DNA of 64,000 nucleotides from Cyclobacterium jeungdonense (GTDB lineage Bacteria; Bacteroidota; Bacteroidia; Cytophagales; Cyclobacteriaceae), in the NCBI RefSeq assembly GCF_010994275.1, contig NZ_WMCD01000003.1:400753-464752 (forward strand). Reading direction: 5' to 3'. Both the position numbers and the translations under genes were made by a program. Positions 9,015 to 18,500 of this stretch are shown one piece after another. Under the pieces are notes generated by a model, which saw nothing but the letters and a program-made list of their open reading frames with translations, did not search any database and was not told the DNA's origin. How positions within the stretch are numbered: the first letter of the stretch is position 1; each line of letters begins with the position of its first letter.

Positions 9015-10358
9015 ATGAAAAGAATTTTAATCCGGAATGCAAATATAGTGAATGAAGGTAAGATAATGCAGGGAGACCTTTATATAAAGGAGGGGTTGAT
9101 TTTCGCAGTGGGTGGCGATTTGTCGGGGTACAAAGCGGATATAGAGATAGATGCAAACGGAAAACACCTTTTACCAGGCCTGATCGATGATCAGGTTCAT
9201 TTCCGCGAGCCTGGATTGACCCATAAAGCGGAGATCTACACGGAAAGTAAGGCCGCCGTTGCCGGGGGGATTACCAGCTATATGGAAATGCCTAATACCG
9301 TACCCCAGGCAACGACCCTGGAATTGCTGGAAAATAAATACGATTTGGCCGCCAAAAAGTCCCTGGCCAATTACTCGTTTTATCTGGGAGCAACGAATGA
9401 CAACATAGAAGTCATCAAACAAGTAAATCCTGAAACCATTTGCGGAGTAAAGGTATTTCAGGGATCCTCCACGGGGAATATGTTGGTGGATAACCCGGAT
9501 AGTCTGGAGAAGATATTCAGGGATAGCCCGGTTTTGATCGCTACTCACAGTGAAAATGATCAGATCATCAAGGATAACCTGGAACGATATCAAAAAGAAT
9601 ACGGAGAAAACATACCGCCCAGACTGCATCCAAAAATCAGAACCTGGAAGGCCTGTTACGATGCCTCAAAGACCGTGGTGGATATGGCGCGCATGTATGG
9701 AAGCAAATTGCACGTATTGCATATTAGTACAGGAAAGGAGGTCATGCTTTTTGACAAGGACCTGCCTTTGGAGGAAAAAAGAATTACGGCAGAAGCTTGT
9801 GTTCACCACCTGTGGTTCTCCGAAGAAGACTACGAAACCAAAGGTAATTTTATCAAATGGAATCCGGCCATAAAAACATCGGAAGACAGGGAGAAAATTT
9901 TGAAAGGAGTTTTGGATGGGCATATCGATGTCATTGCTACGGATCATGCACCTCATACACTGGAAGAAAAATCAAAGCCTTACTTATCAGCTCCCTCAGG
10001 TGGGCCATTGGTTCAGCATTGTTTGCCAGCTTTATTGGAAATGTACCACAATAACAAAATCAGTCTGGAGCAGATCGTGCGAAAAACCAGTCACAACGTG
10101 GCGGTACTTTTTGAAATTGAAAAGAGGGGTTACCTTCGGCCAGGCTACCATGCCGATATGGTGCTGGTGGATTTGGAAGATCCCTGGGAGGTAAGCCGAG
10201 ACAATGTTTTATCTAAATGTGGCTGGTCTCCCTTTGAGGGACAGACCTTTCAGTCCAAAATCACACATACGATTGTTTCCGGACACCTGGCGTACGAAAA
10301 TGGAACATTCCATGAAGCGCAACAAGGGCAACGATTGAAATTTTCAAGAAATGTTTAG
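9015..10358 (+). CDS. pyrC: Dihydroorotase
   Basis: The 447-residue amidohydrolase closes carbamoyl-aspartate to dihydroorotate in pyrimidine synthesis. Visible active-site segments are LLPGLIDDQVHFREPG at 53-67, GVKVFQGSS with the lysine that is carbamylated in this family, THSEND, LHVLHIST, and ATDHAPH. The first ligand position of the usual HxHxR reads Gln60-Val-His62-Phe-Arg64. This is a DQVHFR form that, as far as I know, is shared by Bacteroidota dihydroorotases, so it is a lineage variant rather than decay. The gene is divergent from the helicase and no other pyr gene is nearby. Allantoinase is an alternative family member, but the sequence fits dihydroorotase better. Confidence 0.9.
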   Translation: MKRILIRNANIVNEGKIMQGDLYIKEGLIFAVGGDLSGYKADIEIDANGKHLLPGLIDDQVHFREPGLTHKAEIYTESKAAVAGGITSYMEMPNTVPQATTLELLENKYDLAAKKSLANYSFYLGATNDNIEVIKQVNPETICGVKVFQGSSTGNMLVDNPDSLEKIFRDSPVLIATHSENDQIIKDNLERYQKEYGENIPPRLHPKIRTWKACYDASKTVVDMARMYGSKLHVLHISTGKEVMLFDKDLPLEEKRITAEACVHHLWFSEEDYETKGNFIKWNPAIKTSEDREKILKGVLDGHIDVIATDHAPHTLEEKSKPYLSAPSGGPLVQHCLPALLEMYHNNKISLEQIVRKTSHNVAVLFEIEKRGYLRPGYHADMVLVDLEDPWEVSRDNVLSKCGWSPFEGQTFQSKITHTIVSGHLAYENGTFHEAQQGQRLKFSRNV

Positions 10359-10365
10359 CAATATA

Positions 10366-10396
10366 TTGCTTGGCTAAAAAAAGCATATTACCTTTG
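10366..10396 (+). promoter_or_regulatory. Promoter for tRNA-His (Bacteroidota type)
   Basis: TTG at 10366-10368 and TAccTTTG at 10389-10396 are separated by 20 bases. They match the Bacteroidota housekeeping sigma consensus of a -33 TTG-type box and a -7 TAnnTTTG box. Transcription would start near 10402, about 30 bases before the mature tRNA. Confidence 0.65.
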
Positions 10397-10434
10397 CATT
10401 CCCATCCGATAAAAGTAATTGGAAGGGAGAAAAT

Positions 10435-10509
10435 GGTGATTGTAGCTCAGCTGGTTAGAGCGCTGGTTTGTGGATCCAGAGGTCGCCGGTTCGAACCCGG
10501 TCTTTCACC
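10435..10509 (+). tRNA. tRNA-His (anticodon GTG)
   Basis: The sequence folds as a tRNA with an extra 5' G (position -1) facing a C discriminator, the identity mark of histidine tRNA. The anticodon loop TTGTGGA carries GTG. The D arm (GCTC/GAGC) and T arm (GCCGG TTCGAAC CCGGT) are intact. CCA is encoded at 10510-10512. The acceptor stem pairs GTGA with TCAC and G7 with C66, but positions 5-68 and 6-67 are U-U and the anticodon stem ends in a U-U pair. A promoter lies upstream and a strong terminator directly downstream, so it is a single-gene unit. Confidence 0.93.
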
Positions 10510-10513
10510 CCAA

Positions 10514-10545
10514 AACCCTCCTTTAAATCAGGAGGGTTTTTTTTT
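10514..10545 (+). terminator. Rho-independent terminator of tRNA-His
   Basis: AACCCTCCT pairs with AGGAGGGTT across a short loop and is followed by a run of nine T, starting two bases after the tRNA CCA end. Confidence 0.85.
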
Positions 10546-10755
10546 AACGCTTGTTTTGATCTTGGAGTATTTCGTCAGGTGCTGCAAAAGGGGTTTTAGG
10601 GTTTGTAAATGAAGGGGTGCGTGGATGATTTAAGGGTAGCGTTTGCAACTAAGAGTCCCGAATCCAGTTATTTCTTTGTGTTGCCAAAGCAATAAAACGA
10701 TGGCATATTCTTTGTTAAGACGGGTATGTATGAATTCAATTAATTTTCAGAAGTC

Positions 10756-10890
10756 ATGTTTAAATTATTTCAATCTTCAAAAAAATTTCCTCAGATCAGG
10801 TATGTCAATTTGAATCAGGTTCATTTGTATATGATGAAATTCGAGGAGTCGATCAGGAATTTCGAGGAAATTCAAAAAGAAAGTGCCTGA
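10756..10890 (+). CDS. Possible 44-residue small protein
   Basis: An ATG-started frame of 44 codons (MFKLFQSSKKFPQI at the start, IQKESA at the end) lies alone in the 520-base gap between tRNA-His and the debranching enzyme gene. It is followed, 24 bases after its stop, by a good terminator. The product is charged and probably helical in its second half, with no signal or membrane segment. I do not recognise it. Its own terminator and a lack of any other gene to own that terminator support transcription here. The rest of the gap (10546-10755 and 10942-11068) shows nothing further. A noncoding RNA is the alternative. Confidence 0.4.
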   Translation: MFKLFQSSKKFPQIRYVNLNQVHLYMMKFEESIRNFEEIQKESA

Positions 10891-10913
10891 TCCACAAAGT
10901 AATATAGTTAACC

Positions 10914-10941
10914 AAAAGGGAGCGATTCGTTCCCTTTTTTT
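10914..10941 (+). terminator. Rho-independent terminator after the small ORF
   Basis: AAAAGGGAGCG pairs with CGTTCCCTTTT over the triloop ATT, followed by a T run. The stem has 11 pairs including one G-T. Confidence 0.75.
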
Positions 10942-11068
10942 ATGCTTAGATTGTTGGGAAATTTTATTTGGTTTTTTTTTAAACTTTATTTGCATTAGTT
11001 TTTGGATCATTTATTTTTCTTTACAAATGATTCAAGTATTTTTATAAAAACCACAAACATTTGATTAA

Positions 11069-12985
11069 ATGAGCTACATACATTTCGATAAGACGCAACT
11101 CATCAACCTGAATTACTCTTTGGAAAAGGAAATAATCCGTTCCAATCGCTCTGGTTGCTATACGAGTACTACGATTATCGGCTGCAATACAAGAAAATAT
11201 CACGGCCTTTTGGTGGCGCCCCAGCCTCAGATTGACGGGCAATTGCATGTATTGCTTTCTAATGTGCACGAGACTATTGCTCAGAAAGATGCGTTATTCA
11301 ATCTGGGCATCAATAAATATCCCGGAAATTATTACCCACGCGGACATAAATACCTCGAGGATTTTGATTCGGAGCCCATTCCCAAGCTCAGGTATCGGGT
11401 AGGCGGCGTGGTTTTGGAAAAGGAAATCATCCTGGACTCTACCGCAGATAGGGTCATGATAAAATACACCCTGGTGGATGCATCGATACCGACCAAATTG
11501 CGGGTCAGTCCCTTTTTGGCTTTCAGAGGTTACCACGGACTTTCCAAAGCCAATACCTACGTTAATAAAAAAATTAAGAAGATAAAAAAGGGCGTACAGT
11601 TCCGGCTTTACGAAGCTTATGACCCCCTGTCTCTCCAAATCTCTAAGGAGAATGTTTTCGTACCGGTACCCGACTGGTATTACAATATTGAGTACATCCG
11701 GGAGATTGAGCGTGGTTACGATTATCAGGAAGACCTGTATGTGCCGGGATATTTTGAATTTGATATTGAAAAAGGAGAATCGGTCATATTGGCAGCTGGC
11801 TTGAAAGAGGCAGATCCTGAATCTTTACAGGAATCCTTCCAAAAGGAAATTAGCAGAAGGATCCCAAGGGACAATTTCGTTAACTGTCTGAAAAATTCAG
11901 CCGGGCAATTTATCAGCCGTAGGAATGGAGAAGTGAGGGTTATTGCAGGATATCCCTGGTTTGGCTGGTGGGGAAGGGACACCTTTATTGCCCTGCCGGG
12001 CCTGACACTTACCATGGACGACAAACAGACCTTTCTGGATGTGATGGATTCCATGTCAAAAGATTTAAAGGGAGCCCTTTTTCCAAATGTTGGAAGCGGT
12101 GTGATGACCAATATGAATAGCATTGATGCCCCACTTTGGTATTTCTGGGCCTTGCAGCAATACGTTATCTTCACCGGTGACAAGGAGACGATTGCTTCCA
12201 GGTACCTGGAAAAGTGTAAAGGAATCATTGATGGATTTACTAAGGGCACTGCTTTTAATATCCATGTTTTGGATAACGGATTATTGTGTGGAGGAGAAGA
12301 AGGGATAGCGCTTACATGGATGGATGCCGTTACCAAAGACGGTCCCGTGACCCCGAGAATCGGCTGTCCGGTAGAGATAAATTCCCTGTGGTATAATGCC
12401 TTATTGTTTTACCATGAGCTTTCCGGTGAGGAAGGTGCCAAAAACCTGGCTGAAAAGGTAGGAGAATCGTTTGTAGAAAATTTTTGGAGCGAAAAGAAGG
12501 GATACCTGGCCGATGTGGTAAATGGAGAGAAAAAGGACTGGTCTATCCGGCCCAATATGGTATTCGCTACTTCATTGCCGTACAGCCCCCTAAGCAACGA
12601 ACAGAAGGATCATGTGCTGGAAGTAGTTAAGAATAATTTATTTACGAATAGAGGTCTGAGGACCTTGGCACCAAGCGATCCACTCTATAAAGGGTATTAC
12701 AAGGGAGATCAGTACGAGCGGGACAACGCCTACCATCAGGGTACCGCATGGCCCTGGTTGCTGGGGCATTTCGCGGAAGGTTATTTGAAATTGCATGGTA
12801 AACAAGGGAAAAAGTTGGTCGAAAACATGATCAGCAGCTTCGATGGGGTGATGACTCAGTACGGAGTAGGCACCATAGCTGAAATTTACGATGGAGATCC
12901 TCCCCATAGACCAAAAGGAGCGATATCACAGGCATGGAGCGTAGGGGAATTGCTGCGGATGAAATATTTAATCGATAATCTTTAA
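11069..12985 (+). CDS. Glycogen debranching enzyme, amylo-alpha-1,6-glucosidase type
   Basis: The 638-residue protein has an N-terminal all-beta domain (about 1-270, with the family start IRSNRSGCYTSTTIIGCNTRKYHGLL) followed by an (alpha/alpha)6 barrel. Diagnostic barrel segments are AGYPWFGWWGRDTFIALPGL, ALTWMDA..KDGPVTPRIGCPVEINSLWYNAL and AYHQGTAWPW. The family removes alpha-1,6 branches from glycogen in the cytoplasm. It is the first gene of a three-gene cluster with a glycosyltransferase (11 bases downstream) and a GH57 amylase (4 bases further), which together suggest storage or remodelling of an alpha-glucan. No signal peptide is seen. Confidence 0.93.
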   Translation: MSYIHFDKTQLINLNYSLEKEIIRSNRSGCYTSTTIIGCNTRKYHGLLVAPQPQIDGQLHVLLSNVHETIAQKDALFNLGINKYPGNYYPRGHKYLEDFDSEPIPKLRYRVGGVVLEKEIILDSTADRVMIKYTLVDASIPTKLRVSPFLAFRGYHGLSKANTYVNKKIKKIKKGVQFRLYEAYDPLSLQISKENVFVPVPDWYYNIEYIREIERGYDYQEDLYVPGYFEFDIEKGESVILAAGLKEADPESLQESFQKEISRRIPRDNFVNCLKNSAGQFISRRNGEVRVIAGYPWFGWWGRDTFIALPGLTLTMDDKQTFLDVMDSMSKDLKGALFPNVGSGVMTNMNSIDAPLWYFWALQQYVIFTGDKETIASRYLEKCKGIIDGFTKGTAFNIHVLDNGLLCGGEEGIALTWMDAVTKDGPVTPRIGCPVEINSLWYNALLFYHELSGEEGAKNLAEKVGESFVENFWSEKKGYLADVVNGEKKDWSIRPNMVFATSLPYSPLSNEQKDHVLEVVKNNLFTNRGLRTLAPSDPLYKGYYKGDQYERDNAYHQGTAWPWLLGHFAEGYLKLHGKQGKKLVENMISSFDGVMTQYGVGTIAEIYDGDPPHRPKGAISQAWSVGELLRMKYLIDNL

Positions 12986-12995
12986 AAAGATTTTT

Positions 12996-14276
12996 ATGAA
13001 AGTTTTAATGTTTGGATGGGAATTTCCTCCTCATATTTCCGGGGGTTTGGGTACCGCCTGCTACGGGTTGGTAAAGGGGATGGCCCACCACAAACAAGAC
13101 CTGATTTTCGTTGTCCCCAAACTATGGGGGGATGAGGATCCATTAGCTGAATTTGTCAATGCCAGTGATGTGGAAATCGATTACAGGGAACGCCGATTCA
13201 GGGATATCTGGAAAAACCTCACCTACCTGGAAGTAAGTTCATTTTTGGTCCCCTACCTCAGCCCCGAAGAATATCACAATCATACGGAACGGCTGCTAAA
13301 AGATCAGGACGAATTGGAATCCAGTGTACTCGCCAACAAGTTTTCCTTTAGCGGAAAATACGGTAAAGATCTGATTCTGGAAGTTTCACGTTATGCTTTG
13401 GTGGCTGCTCAAATAGCAAAGAATAAAAAGTTTGACCTGATTCATGCCCATGACTGGTTGTCCTTTCCCGCAGGCATTGCAGCGAAACAAATGAGTGGAA
13501 AGCCGCTGATTGCACATGTACACGCTACCGAATTTGATCGTTCCGGGCAGACGGTAAACCAGCGGGTATACGATATCGAACGAGCCGGTATGGAAGCCGC
13601 GGATAAGGTCATTGCAGTGAGCCATCTCACCAAAAATACCATCGTAGCCAAATACGGAATACCCGAAGAGAAAGTCACTGTGGTTCACAATGCCGTTTTG
13701 GATACCAGTATTATCAAGTCCAAAGAAGAGAAAAAAGTCCCGGAGAAAATCGTTACGTTCCTGGGAAGAATCACCTTTCAAAAAGGACCTGAATACTTCG
13801 TAGAAGCGGCTAATAAGGTGATAAAAAAGGATGATAATGTGCGATTCGTGATGGCTGGGTCCGGTGATTTACTGAATCGAATGATATTGCGGGTGGCGGA
13901 ATTACGGATCGGCACCAAGTTTCATTTCACTGGATTTCTCAAAGGAGACGATGTGGATAAAATGTTTGCTCTCAGCGATGTGTATGTGATGCCGTCGGTC
14001 TCCGAACCGTTCGGTATTTCTCCATTAGAAGCGGTCAGGCACAATACCCCGGTGATCATTTCCAAACAGTCCGGAGTAGCGGAAGTACTTCAAAATGCCG
14101 TTAAAGTCGACTTTTGGGACATAGATGCCATGGCAGATGCCATTTTTGCCTTGCTTCATTACAATGGAATTTCCAAAATGTTTAAAGAGATGGGCAGGGA
14201 AGAGCTGAAAAAGCTCAAGTGGGAGCATGTGGCTAAAAAAGTCATCGATATATACAAGCAAACCGTAAATCAATAG
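12996..14276 (+). CDS. Glycosyltransferase family 4/5, glycogen-synthase-like
   Basis: The 426-residue enzyme opens with MKVLMFGWEFPPHISGGLG, the nucleotide-sugar-side loop of GT-B transferases. It has a C-terminal GT4 domain with GRITFQKGPEYF, FTGFLKGDDV and SEPFGISPLEA, where the E-x7-E type donor motif lies. Placed between a debranching enzyme and a GH57 amylase with spacings of 11 and 4 bases, it most likely adds glucose to an alpha-glucan chain, in the way of archaeal-type glycogen synthases or maltose-1-phosphate synthases. The acceptor and donor are inferred from the neighbours only. A role in another polysaccharide cannot be excluded. Confidence 0.88.
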   Translation: MKVLMFGWEFPPHISGGLGTACYGLVKGMAHHKQDLIFVVPKLWGDEDPLAEFVNASDVEIDYRERRFRDIWKNLTYLEVSSFLVPYLSPEEYHNHTERLLKDQDELESSVLANKFSFSGKYGKDLILEVSRYALVAAQIAKNKKFDLIHAHDWLSFPAGIAAKQMSGKPLIAHVHATEFDRSGQTVNQRVYDIERAGMEAADKVIAVSHLTKNTIVAKYGIPEEKVTVVHNAVLDTSIIKSKEEKKVPEKIVTFLGRITFQKGPEYFVEAANKVIKKDDNVRFVMAGSGDLLNRMILRVAELRIGTKFHFTGFLKGDDVDKMFALSDVYVMPSVSEPFGISPLEAVRHNTPVIISKQSGVAEVLQNAVKVDFWDIDAMADAIFALLHYNGISKMFKEMGREELKKLKWEHVAKKVIDIYKQTVNQ

Positions 14277-14279
14277 GAT

Positions 14280-15488
14280 ATGAGAACCATTTGTTTTTAC
14301 TTTCAAGTACACCAACCTTATAGATTGAAACCCTACCGATTTTTTGAGATTGGGGACGATCATGATTATTGGGATGATTATTCCAATAGAAATATCATGA
14401 AAAAGGTGGCAAAAAAATGCTACCTGCCGATGAACCAACTGTTGCTTGAGCTCATTCGAAAATACCAAGGAAAGTTTAAAGTTTGTTTTTCTATATCCGG
14501 GACCATTCTGGACCAAATGGAAGCCTACGCACCGGAAGTTTTGCATAGCTTTCAGGAACTGGTGGCCACGGGCCATGTGGAATTGCTAAACGAAACGTAT
14601 TCTCACTCCCTTTGTGCCCTGAAAAGCGAATCAGAGTTCAAAAACCTGGTGCACCTTCACCAGGAAAAAATAAAGCAGTATTTCAACGGCTACACGCCAA
14701 GGGTATTTCGAAATACGGAGTTGATTTACTCAGATAGTATTGGTGAAATGGTGGGAAAAATGGGTTTTGACGGTATCCTTTCAGAAGGAGCCAAACATAT
14801 CCTGGGTTGGAAAAGCCCTAATTTTGTATACGTGAATGCCAACGAACCGAAATTAAAGGTATTGCTTAAAAACTTCCGTCTGAGTGATGACATTGCCTTT
14901 CGGTTTGGGGAAACAAAATGGTCAGATTACCCCCTCACAACAGACAAATTTATGGGCTGGCTAAACCAGGTACCTGCAGAAGATGAGGTGATCAACTTGT
15001 TTATGGATTACGAAACCTTTGGCGAACACCAATGGAAGGAAACGGGGATATTTGAATTTATGCGGCACCTTCCCGAGGCGGTTTTCAATAAAACCAATTT
15101 TACATTTTCGACTCCTTCTGAGGTAATTGCCAATGCTTCACCGGTTGGAAAAATTCACGTCCCCATTCCCATTTCCTGGGCGGATGAAGAGCGGGATCTG
15201 ACTGCCTGGCTGGGTAACGATCTACAGGACGAGGCATTTGACAGGTTATTTGAACTGGAAGCCAAAGTGAAAAGGTCCAACGATCCGGCCATCCATCGGG
15301 ATTGGCGCTACCTGCAAACCAGCGATCACTTCTATTATATGTGTACCAAGTTTTTTTCTGATGGGGATATTCATGCTTATTTCAGCCCCTACGAGAGCCC
15401 CTATGAGGCATTTATAAACTACATGAACGTGTTGAGCGATTTTATTTTAAGACTTAAACAGGAGGAGAAAGACGCGGTTTCCGGTTGA
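14280..15488 (+). CDS. GH57-family alpha-amylase-like glycoside hydrolase
   Basis: The 402-residue protein begins with CFYFQVHQPYRLKPYRFF, the HQP signature of GH57. It keeps the likely nucleophile region (FRNTELIYSDSIGEM, near residue 145) and the likely acid in FMDYETFGEHQW near 245. GH57 enzymes act on alpha-1,4 or alpha-1,6 glucan bonds with retention. Without a signal peptide it acts inside the cell, together with the two genes before it. The start lies four bases after the glycosyltransferase stop, so translation may be coupled. Whether it is an amylase, a 4-alpha-glucanotransferase or a branching enzyme cannot be decided from sequence alone. Confidence 0.88.
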   Translation: MRTICFYFQVHQPYRLKPYRFFEIGDDHDYWDDYSNRNIMKKVAKKCYLPMNQLLLELIRKYQGKFKVCFSISGTILDQMEAYAPEVLHSFQELVATGHVELLNETYSHSLCALKSESEFKNLVHLHQEKIKQYFNGYTPRVFRNTELIYSDSIGEMVGKMGFDGILSEGAKHILGWKSPNFVYVNANEPKLKVLLKNFRLSDDIAFRFGETKWSDYPLTTDKFMGWLNQVPAEDEVINLFMDYETFGEHQWKETGIFEFMRHLPEAVFNKTNFTFSTPSEVIANASPVGKIHVPIPISWADEERDLTAWLGNDLQDEAFDRLFELEAKVKRSNDPAIHRDWRYLQTSDHFYYMCTKFFSDGDIHAYFSPYESPYEAFINYMNVLSDFILRLKQEEKDAVSG

Positions 15489-15516
15489 TTTCTAAATTAT
15501 CATTCGAATTTAAATC

Positions 15517-15578
15517 AAAACCGGGCTTTCCTTTTTCCGACCTGCGTTGGTTCGGTAATTTGGGTTGCCCGGTTTTTT
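15517..15578. terminator. Probable bidirectional terminator between GH57 and sbcC
   Basis: AAAACCGGGC (15517-15526) pairs with GCCCGGTTTT (15567-15576) and a T run follows on the plus strand, with A residues on the other side. The 40-base loop contains a smaller CCGA/TCGG hairpin. It separates two converging genes. Confidence 0.6.
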
Positions 15579-18500
15579 AGCTAAAACTGTAACTAACCTG
15601 ACTTCCTTTTTCCTGATCCAGTTCTACTTTTGCATATACCGCAACTTCCTGTTGGAGTTCCTCCACATGGCTGATAATACCCACGATCCGGTTTTCATGG
15701 CGCAGGGCCTTCAATGTTTCAAAAACCACCCGAAGAGAGTTTCGATCCAAGGCCCCGAAGCCTTCATCCAAAAAGAAGAAGCTTTGATCTGCCTGATTAA
15801 GGGATTTGACTTTTTCGGCAAGTGCCAGCGCCAGGCATAAGGAAGCCTGAAAGGTTTGGCCGCCGGAAAGGGTTTTCAGCAAACGCTTTTTTCCTCCATT
15901 CAGGTAATCCGTTACCCAAAAGGTATTGTTATCATCGATCTCCAGGCTAAGGCTGTTTTTAGTCAGTCTGGAAAATCGCAGGTTGGCTGTATTGCAGAGT
16001 TCTTTCAGGTAGATCCTGCTTACGTATTTGACAAAGCCACTTCCTTTAAATAACTGATCAAGCTCTTTCAGATAGGAAAGGCGGGTTTCCAGTTTACGAA
16101 ACGTTTGGGTTAATTCCGCTTTTAAAACAAGTTTTTCCCGGAGTTCCTGCAGGGATTGATTGAGGAGCGTGAGCTTGTTTTTCATGGCATCCAGTTCCTC
16201 TTTTTCCTGCAAATGGGTAGCTGTAAGGGCCTCATATATTCGCTGCTGAAAGTCAGATACTCCGGCTATGTTTTCCAGTTCTGAAATTCTGGACTTTACT
16301 ACTGAGCATTTTTTTTCATGTTCCCGAATTTGATGGTCGGTCTTGTCAGCATCCATTTTACTCGTAAAAAGTGCTTCTAAAGCCTGTTTGTCTGAAAACC
16401 CATATTCCAAAAGTAATTTTTCGTAATCGGTATTCAGCGCTGCCAGCTTTTGGGTACTACTCTCCCTCTTTTTCTCAAAATTGCTTAAGTTAGCGAGGTT
16501 GGTGGCGGACTTTTCTCTGGTCTCTTTCAATACTTTCTGCTTGCTATCCAGAAAATCGGCCGTTTCCTTGATGTCCTTTTGTACACTTTCTATCGTTTGG
16601 CGAATGATTTCAGCCGACGTTTTTAGGTAGGAATGCGCAAATTCCAGGTCTGAGATCTCCTCTTCTTTTGCTTGAATCGTACTTTTAAGGCTCAAAAGCC
16701 CCTCTTCTGCCTTTCTTGATTCATTCTGGCTCTGCTCCCTTTGTTTCCGGATCTGTTCCAGATTTTTTCTACCTTCCCGAATGGTTTTATCCAGAGCGGC
16801 TTGCTGCTGAACCTTTTCTTCCAGTTTTTTTCGCTTGGAGTCCAGAGATTCCGGATCGATAATGCCCCTTGCTGCGAGCCTTTTTTGAAGGTGATCCAGT
16901 TGCTGCTGCTGAAGGTTCAGTTCTTCGCTTTTATTCCGGAGTTGTTCGGAATGGTGCTCTTTGTTGTTTCGTTGCAGAAGTAACTCCCTGGTTATCTCTT
17001 GTGTTTGGTCTAGTTTTTCCCGGCTATTTAGCCATGAAGCCTGAATTTTTTCCAGCGAGTCATCGGAAAGATGGGCATCCAGGGGTTCGGGATGCTCCAG
17101 AGAGCCACATAAGGGACAAGGTTCCCCGTCTCTTAAGGCGTGTGCATGGTTTTGAAGCGCTTTTTTTTCAATCAATTTTTCCCTTTCTAGTTCCCATTTT
17201 TTAATGACCTCCTTCTGTGCTACCATCCACTGGTCGAAGTCAGTGAAATCCGCTGGCAGGGAAGCCAGGAGTTCCTCCACCCGGTTGGTAAAATGCCGAG
17301 TTTCTTTTTTTAAATTCTCCTCTTGCCTTTTCAAAACTTCTTTTTGAGCCAAAAGGGTCTTCCATTCCTTTGCCTGCTGCTGAAGTTCTGCCAGCTCTTG
17401 ATGGTCGCTGGAAGGATCAAAACTTTCGGTTTCCTTGTCCAGTTTATCCAATTGCTTTTCCATGGATTCCTGCTTTCGTAGCAAGTCCGCCAACTGGGGC
17501 TGCAGGGATTCCAGTTTGCCCTGAGAAGTATGAAGTTCCTGGGTGAGGGTTTGAATCTCCAGTACTTTTTGCAAGTCCCTGATTTTGGCTTCTCGTTGAG
17601 GCCTTTGGTCCGCTTTTTTCTTCAGGTCGCTCTCTTGTGCTTCCAGTGTATTGATTTGCTCTTTATACGCTTGTTCAAAACGCTTGCAGTCTATCATTCC
17701 TACAGTAGCCTCCTCCAGGGTCAGGTTTTCTTCCTTTATTTTTTCCCATAACGGCAATAGGTAGGTTCTGGCCTGGAGGTACTCTTTCAGTTCTTTTTTC
17801 TTTTTTTCAATTTCCGGGAGTTGGTTTTCCAGGGCCTCCCAGGTTTCCCTGGATTTAAGGAGTTCCTGATGTTTTTCCCTGAAACTTTCCATTTGCTGTA
17901 ATTTTTTACCCGATTTTTCGAAGGACTGCTCTTTTTCCTGTACCAGCCGCCTGGTTTTTTCCCATTCGGATTGTTGTTCTTCAAGCAGGTCCGGATTCAG
18001 GTTTTCCAATGGCTCCAGCTTGGTTTCAAGTTTGATCTTCTCCTCCCTGGCCTTTTTGTAAAGAGTTCCGGTATTTCCGGAAAGGTCAAATCGCTCCAGT
18101 CCAAATAATTCCTTCATCATGGCTGCCCGCGGCCCGGGTGTCAGGTCGATAAACTCCCGAAACTTCCCCTGAGGAATGATCACCGTTTGTTTGAAATGAT
18201 CCATTTTCATCCCGATGATGGTCTCAGCCCTATCTTCCAGGGGAATCAATTCCTCCTTTTCTTTCAGGTAAAAATGATGTTCTGCAGGCCGGATTTCATC
18301 GAAATTTTTAGGGTTTCGTTTTACCCGATAGCTTGCCAGGTAATGGTTCGCGTTGTTTATGCCGGCCTTAAATTCAAAACTGATTTGCAGGGAATCACTT
18401 TGAAGATTGACCATGCTGTTTTTTTCACCTCTATCGGAAAGCCTTTCGGTGCTGCCGTACAGGGCTAGTAAGATGGCTTCCAATAAGGATGATTTACCAC

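Noticed and set aside
10370..10612. An 80-codon open frame across the tRNA-His gene
   Set aside because: It reads straight through the tRNA and its terminator; the RNA gene explains the sequence.
11725..12336. A 203-codon minus-strand frame inside the debranching enzyme gene
   Set aside because: It is antisense to a firmly identified gene and has no motif of its own.
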